A stretch of 64,000 nt of DNA from Asparagopsis taxiformis (Eukaryota > Rhodophyta > Florideophyceae > Bonnemaisoniales > Bonnemaisoniaceae): NCBI GenBank assembly GCA_030407315.1, contig JALQPE010000578.1, forward strand, positions 186,001 through 250,000. The letters run 5' to 3'. A program made the position numbers and the translations under genes. The notes beneath the pieces are model-generated. The model was not told the DNA's origin. It searched no databases and was given only the letters and a program-made list of their open reading frames with translations. Positions 58,676-64,000 of this stretch are shown piece by piece; the stretch's first letter is position 1, and each line of letters opens with the position of its first letter.

Positions 58676-58839
58676 GTTTCCAATAGGGAAACCCCTCTTT
58701 CGCACTCCTTTCTATGCATAATCCCTTTTAATCATTCAACCCTTGTTCTACGCATACATTACAATTCTAGATTTGTCTATCCATTACTAGCTACTCTATG
58801 CAATACGATCCATTTCCTTCCCTATCAATTCGTGCCGTG

Positions 58840-59688
58840 CTAGGACGGCCCAGCACCATCGACTTTCGCTTTGCGGACCTTCTCACGCTTCCTCATGCGC
58901 TGGCGCTTCGCGCGCTTCTCCTCTGGATTCGAACCCTCCCGTCGGACGCGTCGAAGGTCATCGAATGCTGAGAAATCCGATGAATTGCTTGTACTACAAC
59001 TCAAGAAGAATGCCCGAGACTCAAGACTCATCACGAATGCTTCAGAGGAGTCGTATATCAGACCAGGCTTGGTACGCGAGTCGATGCAGATGGCGTGCTT
59101 TAGCCCATCTCGACTCCAAACCTGCACCACGTATACGTCCGGTTCCCTTGAAAGTTTCCCCCGAAACCACTCCCATTGCCTAGCGCGGGAATCGGGGGCC
59201 CCTAGATCGAAACGGGGGATCGCCACCCGGGGCAGAGTCACCGTCGAGGGAGCACGATCAGCGATGGCCTTCGAGACCGAACCAAAGTCCACGACGCTTG
59301 TACAATAGCCACGAATAAGGCGTTCTTCTTCGTCCCGGGCCAACTCCCGACGGAAGAACCTATCGGCGGTGTCGAAATCGCATACGAGAGCGATACCATT
59401 GGCCGCCGCGGCACGCAGGCAGTTGTTGGTGAAGTCCTGCACTGGTACCACCAGGCGGTTCCGCGGGGTCCCCACGAAGAACTCAGGGGCTTCGGGGGAG
59501 GGCACCCGAGCCATGGCGACATTGACTCGTTTCTTCTTGCCGAGATTCTTATAACACCAAGCGTCGATGCTGGCAATTAAACTCACCCGCGAGGGTTGAC
59601 CACTCCCTCGGGTCACAGGAGAGGGATTATCCTGCTCCTGGAGTGCCGCGTCGCGCTCCGCCGGTTCGGAGACCTGACGGAAAACCAT
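58840..59688 (-). CDS. Candidate cysteine protease-like protein near retroelement
   Basis: An intact 282-codon frame that I cannot place in a named family. NNCLRAAAANGIA has an Asn-Cys as in papain-fold proteases, VVQVWSRDGLKHAICIDSR has a well placed His followed by Asp, and GLIYDSSEAFVMSL follows. The C-terminus is a strong NLS-like basic tail (EKRAKRQRMRKREKVRKAK). I infer a papain- or OTU-like peptidase carried by a mobile element, but this rests on Cys/His spacing alone. It lies between the gypsy remnant and the minisatellites and may be a stand-alone gene of an element now lost. No intron is seen. Confidence 0.55.
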   Translation of the reverse strand: MVFRQVSEPAERDAALQEQDNPSPVTRGSGQPSRVSLIASIDAWCYKNLGKKKRVNVAMARVPSPEAPEFFVGTPRNRLVVPVQDFTNNCLRAAAANGIALVCDFDTADRFFRRELARDEEERLIRGYCTSVVDFGSVSKAIADRAPSTVTLPRVAIPRFDLGAPDSRARQWEWFRGKLSREPDVYVVQVWSRDGLKHAICIDSRTKPGLIYDSSEAFVMSLESRAFFLSCSTSNSSDFSAFDDLRRVRREGSNPEEKRAKRQRMRKREKVRKAKVDGAGPS

Positions 59689-59801
59689 GGTATACAGATC
59701 GATTCGATGGCCGGTTCGCGTCTGTGTTTTCGGAAGTGGACGCGGACGTCCAGTCTCTCTAGTACGGGTCCTAGTCGGCCCCGAGATTTACTAGAACAAA
59801 T

Positions 59802-59850
59802 GAACGTCCGCGTCCAAAAAAAAATAAAAACTTTTTGGATGCGGACGTCC
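59802..59850. repeat. 19-nt inverted repeat with A/T-rich loop
   Basis: The arms 59802-59820 and 59832-59850 are inverted copies (17 of 19 positions) around an 11-nt A-rich loop, so RNA or single-stranded DNA would form a hairpin. The last arm continues into the 43-bp array. Confidence 0.6.
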
Positions 59851-60108
59851 ACTTTCTCTAGTACATATGGCGGAATACTAGGGCCCGACATCCACTTTCT
59901 CTAGTACATATGGCGGAATACTAGGACCCGACATCCACTTTCTCCAGTACATATGGCAGAATACTAGGACCCGACATCCACTTTCTCTAGTACGTTTGGC
60001 GGAATACTAGGACCCGACATCCACTTTCTCTAGTACGTTTGGCGGAATACTAGGACCCGACATCCACTTTCTCTAGTACTTTTGGCGGAATACTAGGACC
60101 CGACATCC
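59840..60108. repeat. 43-bp minisatellite, about 6 copies
   Basis: Tandem units starting at 59840, 59883, 59926, 59969, 60012, 60055 and a partial unit at 60098. Core wording is ACCCGACATCCACTTTCTCT followed by AGTACGTTTGGCGGAATACT. Units differ at a few sites only. Confidence 0.85.
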
Positions 60109-60233
60109 AGTATACAATATATCAGCGAAAACCGGGAGGGAAGAAATTACAGCGGATGGTAAATTCAGGACCCATATCGGACCGTATTTTATTCTCTCAT
60201 TTACGAAACTGCTCGTATACAATACGTCTCTCT

Positions 60234-60397
60234 AGAATAGGAAATACATATCTGGTCAGAATAGGAAATAAATACCCGGTTAGAATAGGAAATACGTATC
60301 CAGCCAGAATACGGAATATGTATCCAGTCAGAATACGGAATATGTATCCAGCCAGAATATGAAATACGTATCCAGCCAGAATACAAAATACCTGTCA
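60234..60397. repeat. 24-bp minisatellite, about 7 copies
   Basis: Units of AGAATAGGAAATACGTATCC plus CAGC start every 24 bp from 60234. Because 24 is divisible by 3 an open frame with an 8-residue repeat runs through it, but I see no reason to call it a gene. Confidence 0.8.
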
Positions 60398-61020
60398 GCA
60401 TATCGTCGATCACCCATCTCCCTCACTATCGCGTTCTCCCTACCATCCGAACGCCATGCACCACCATCCGCACATACTTCAAGAACCCTCACGACCTTGA
60501 TTACAAAAAATCCGCTCCTTCCCAATTCCATCCCGCTTTCCTCGACACCACCCCAGCCCATTAAATCATCAAGACATCAAACACGAACATGGTCAGCAAA
60601 ATCTTACACCACTTGAAACCCACTCTCACTTCTATCGTATGCCCGAAAATATACACATACCAGAAACACCTCACAGCTTCATTCCCCATCTTCCTACATC
60701 CCTTCTTCACTCTCCTTCAGTCCTGCCGTTCCTGCTTCACCACTCCTGCATCACATACACAACATCAGAATCAACCACAACAGTCAGACTCAAAAGCAAC
60801 GCTTACCACGACAGATATCCTAGAAACTTCCTTGCTTACCTCTCATCCATCCTACACAAAATACAAACCATGATCCAAAAACCTTGCAATGAATAATCAA
60901 AGTCAGCAGTCCATATCTTCGCAAAACAAGTCTTGGTGCTCAGTGAAACTTACCTTCTGTCATCAACATTCCTGCACCATCTACACAACATCGGAATCAA
61001 CCACAACAGTCAGACCCAAA
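60398..61020. other. Repeat-rich non-coding region
   Basis: Low-complexity A/C-rich sequence without a supported gene. It contains the first copy (60868-61045) of a direct repeat of about 175 bp. Confidence 0.4.
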
Positions 61021-61750
61021 ACCAACCTTCCCTCGCTGCTTACTTTCAAAACTCGCACACTTACCTTCGCTCCACACAATACACACCATGACTCAATAGG
61101 CTTCCAATGAAAAATATCGCATCAACGGAAATAGTCAGACTCAAAACCAACCTTCCCTCGCTGCTTACTTTCAAAACTCGCACACTTACCTTCGCTCCAC
61201 ACAATACACACCTTGACTCAATAGGCTTCCAATGAAAAATATCGCATCAACGGAAATAGTCAGACTCAAAACCAACCTTCCCTCGCTGCTTACTTTCAAA
61301 ACTCGCACACTTACCTTACCTGTTCCATCCTGCACACAATAAAAACCATAAATCACGTAATCGTGTAGCCAAGAAAAGTAGTCAGCATTCCGCATCTTCG
61401 CACAACCGGTCTGGGCGCCCAATGTGACTTACCTTCCGTCATCACTATTCCTCCATCACCTACGCAACATCGGAATCAATCGCAACAGTCAGATTGAAAA
61501 CCAACGTTTCCCTCGCTACATACCCTGAGAACTCGCAAATGTACCTCTCATCCATCCTACACACAATACAAACCATGATCCAAAAACCTTGCAATGAATA
61601 ATCAAAGTCAGCAGTCCATATCTTCGCAAAACAAGTCTTGGTGCTCAGTGAAACTTACCTTCTGTCATCAACATTCCTGCATCATCTACACAACATCGGA
61701 ATCAACTACAACAGTCAGACTCAAAACCAACCTTCCCTCGCAGCACACTT
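60868..61750. repeat. Direct repeat of about 175 bp, 705 bp apart
   Basis: 60868-61045 and 61573-61750 are nearly identical over about 175 bp. The two copies flank the 125-bp array, as if a larger block had been duplicated. Confidence 0.7.
61021..61318. repeat. 125-bp tandem repeat
   Basis: Units begin at 61021, 61146 and 61271 (the last one partial) with the wording ACCAACCTTCCCTCGCTGCT. A related diverged unit lies at about 61726-61850. Confidence 0.75.
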
Positions 61751-61850
61751 TCAAAACTTCACGTACCTCTCTTCCATCCTCCGCTCAATACACACCATGA
61801 GTCAACAGGCTTCCAATGAAAAATATCGCATCAACGGAAATAGTCAAACT

Positions 61851-62538
61851 CAAAACCCACGCTTACCTCAATGCATACCCTCGAGGGTAGAGGATGGAAC
61901 GAAGGTACGTGCGCGAGTCTTGATCAAGATTCGCACACGTACAAAGCAAAGGCGGTCAAAGAATCTCAGTCGGTGATGAGGGCGGAGTGGAGCCTGCGGC
62001 GTCGACCGGACAGCTTTCTGCGTCCGCTTAAGTCTTGCTGTGCATACTCGAAATCATCGCCGGCAGTGAGATTGAGTATGGCCCAAGCCATGGTCTCTGA
62101 ATCCCCGAACAATGAGATCCGGATCGAGAACAACGAATATAAACATATAATGATATATATGAGAATCCATTTGCTTTCCTTACATGATCCGTGGCATATC
62201 CGCTGTAAAGCACATTCAGATTACACGAAGTTCGGAAATAAAAAAGTTTATTATTACAAATGAATTAATTGAAAATTCATGTCCCAGGCAGTCGTTCGTC
62301 CTTCCATGCACACGTTGCCAGCACGCAATGTGATGTAACAGTTGGAAATGATTGAACTCTTGGTTAAATTCCACTGTTGGGATGTCAGCTGGAGTGAGCA
62401 CAAAACTACTACCCACAAAACTACGAACACGTTACATTCCAAGTCTCGAAAGCACCACAAAAATAAAATTGGTCGCATCTGGACGGCACAGTCTCCCCTG
62501 TTCAGCTCGCAATCCTCCCTTTTGCGTCAAAACTCGAC
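61851..62538. other. Spacer with a 38-bp palindrome
   Basis: No gene is supported. The palindrome at 61905-61942 is centred on TTGATCAA; its two arms differ at two positions each way, all of transition type. The rest is unremarkable up to the transposase remnant. Confidence 0.4.
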
Positions 62539-63715
62539 ATGGAATGCAAGTATGAAGGGTGCTTCTACTACTGCGTACATGCTTATGCGCTCGCGCTGCA
62601 TGAGCGAACGTGTCGCTACCGTTTCAACCCCTCTCCCCAACATTTCAACAACGCTCGTGTCCCTGCCGTCACCCATGAGCCTGCTCGAAGCGGCGACCAT
62701 GATTCCCCGCAGCCCAGCTCCCCAGACCCAGAATCTGGTCGTGCTTCCTCCAGCGACTCACCCTGTGACGCTCCACTGCCACCAACCTCAACCCCCTCCC
62801 GCGCAGACCTCCTCGTGCAATCCCTCGCCGCCAGTCTCACAACCCTCGAGTACAAGGCCGGCGCTGGCCGCGTGAGCGAAGTCATCACCATCCTACAAGA
62901 CCCCGCATTCTCCCTAGAAAAGTTCAACAGCGCCGTTCGCACCGTAGAAGAATGTCGCCACGTTACCGCTTCCATGGTCGAAACACATTTCCGCACCGAA
63001 GGTTACAAGAGCCACATCATTCCAGACAAAACTGGTAAGTACTCGGCACAGCTGTACCTCCGCGACCCAGTCGACATGCTCCGCAGGCAGTTAGCACTGG
63101 CTAACGACCAAAATACTCTCTTCCACCCCTCCCCACAGACCGCCCCAGACGGCACCGCAATATTTTCTCATCCCCTACACACAGAATTCGCGAAAACGCT
63201 GCACCAGGTTACTAGACAGCGCGTGCAGCTCTCGGAAGATCCACAGGTCGTATGGGCAGAGGAAACTGATCCCACACCTTCCTCCTTTGCCGGCCTCCTC
63301 CAAGTGTACTCCGACAAGAGCAGCACAAGCCTCAAGAGCTCCGCAATCGTCGCATACCCCATACACGTCACACTGCTCAACTTCTCCGCCCCTCCGTCGC
63401 CACTGCATCCGTACCGGCCTCACCATCGTCGGGTATCTTCCGTACATTGTTAACCCTTCGTCTAACGCCTTGTTCGGTGATGAAATGCCGACAACCTCTA
63501 GTTCTGCTAGTCGCGCTCGCAAAATTGATATTCTTCATAAAGCACTCGAAAAAGTGTTTTCGTCCCTATCCACCACGTTCTCTTCCGGGTTCCCCTGCAC
63601 AGACTCCACTGCAACTGCCCGCCAAACTCGAGTTTCGACTGGATCAGAATTTTGGACAGAGGAACAGAATAGAGTCGATCTAATATTTTCTCGGAAAGAG
63701 ATGAAAAATGATTGA
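62539..63715 (+). pseudogene. Plavaka/KDZ-like transposase fragment, frameshifted
   Basis: Begins at an ATG with a C2HC zinc finger (C-x4-C-x12-H-x3-C, residues 3-25), then a Pro/Ser-rich spacer, then a helical region and a segment like the entry to the transposase core of fungal Plavaka elements (SFAGLLQVYSDKSSTSLKSS, VAYPIHVTLLNFS). The frame ends at 63453, but the expected continuation (RTGLTIVGYLPYIVNP) is present in the +1 frame up to 63715, so a one-base shift lies near 63385-63410. The catalytic part is missing or outside the window. Superfamily placement is from pattern memory and is moderate. Confidence 0.6.
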
Positions 63716-63717
63716 CT

Positions 63718-63853
63718 GACAGCTGTCCCAACATGCTACCGCTAAAGATTGTTAGTCAGCCATGGCTATAGACAGCTGTCCTTTTCGGCAACCACCACTG
63801 CCATGTTTCTGAAATTCCTCAGGAGTACGAAATACATTTCCGGGACAGCTGTC
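63718..63853. repeat. Three copies of palindrome GACAGCTGTC
   Basis: Perfect 10-bp palindromes at 63718-63727, 63771-63780 and 63844-63853, directly after the transposase remnant. Three copies in 136 bp are far above chance. They look like subterminal transposase binding sites. Confidence 0.6.
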
Positions 63854-64000
63854 TCTTAGGACATCACATGGGCAATCATCACGTTCAGAATTGCTATGAT
63901 ACCAACGTGGCATTCTTCACCACTCTGAACTTAGTAATTCCCAATGAGACTGGTGTAGGACCGGGTGTGACTAACTACCTGGTTGGATTTCACCACAGCC
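63854..64000. other. Window end, no gene seen
   Basis: No coding frame or repeat is recognised in the last 147 bp. Confidence 0.3.

Noticed and set aside
60156..60362. A repeat protein encoded by the 24-bp array
   Set aside because: The open frame is a consequence of a period divisible by three. There is no conserved start and no flanking coding sequence.

Overview
The window is nuclear DNA of a photosynthetic eukaryote, most probably a unicellular-type red alga. The evidence is: plastid proteins typical of oxygenic lineages (NTRC, a CURT1/CAAD thylakoid protein, a TAT-targeted DUF6816 protein, plastid-type SufS and GpsA); transit peptides with a phenylalanine close to the start Met, a known trait of red algal and glaucophyte precursors; compact, mostly intronless genes; and a tRNA-Lys gene broken by a 17-nt insert in the D-loop, a tRNA intron type known from the red alga Cyanidioschyzon. 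The species cannot be named from sequence alone.

Positions 1-51,100 are euchromatin with about 30 genes on both strands, often convergent with gaps of 8-100 bp. Themes are plastid metabolism and redox (SufS, a catalytically dead SufS paralogue, NTRC, GpsA, CURT1, DUF6816), ER quality control (IRE1, SDF2, signal peptide peptidase, TMEM208/SND2), transcription and chromatin (TFIIA gamma, NFRKB, a PHD protein, a bZIP-like/TPR protein), RNA processing (PRP40, RRP4), cell division and genome maintenance (CDC27/APC3, CENP-C, RNase H2 subunit C, a REV1-type BRCT protein) and metabolism (GSNO reductase/class III ADH, UDP-glucuronate decarboxylase, FkbM methyltransferase, QueC). Five genes are split by spliceosomal introns (six introns by my models), which mostly share GTAYG donors and a CTAAC-like branch site; RNase H2C and CENP-C become visible only after splicing.

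From about 51,100 to the end the window is repeat territory: a decayed Ty3/gypsy element (gag-PR-RT-RNaseH-IN) with frameshifts and stops, interrupted by two 683-bp solo LTRs of another family, each with its own 5-bp target duplication; fold-back inverted duplications inside that element; an ORF resembling a cysteine protease; minisatellites of 43, 24 and 125 bp; and a frameshifted Plavaka/KDZ-like transposase with a C2HC finger, followed by three copies of the palindrome GACAGCTGTC.

The strongest candidates for new biology are the D-loop-interrupted tRNA-Lys whose insert can be drawn as a bulge-helix-bulge intron, the fusion of a bZIP-like basic region to a STAND-type winged helix and TPR domain without its NTPase, the SufS pseudoenzyme, a bacterial-type QueC in a eukaryotic nucleus, and a small REV1-like BRCT protein ending in a perfect PIP box.
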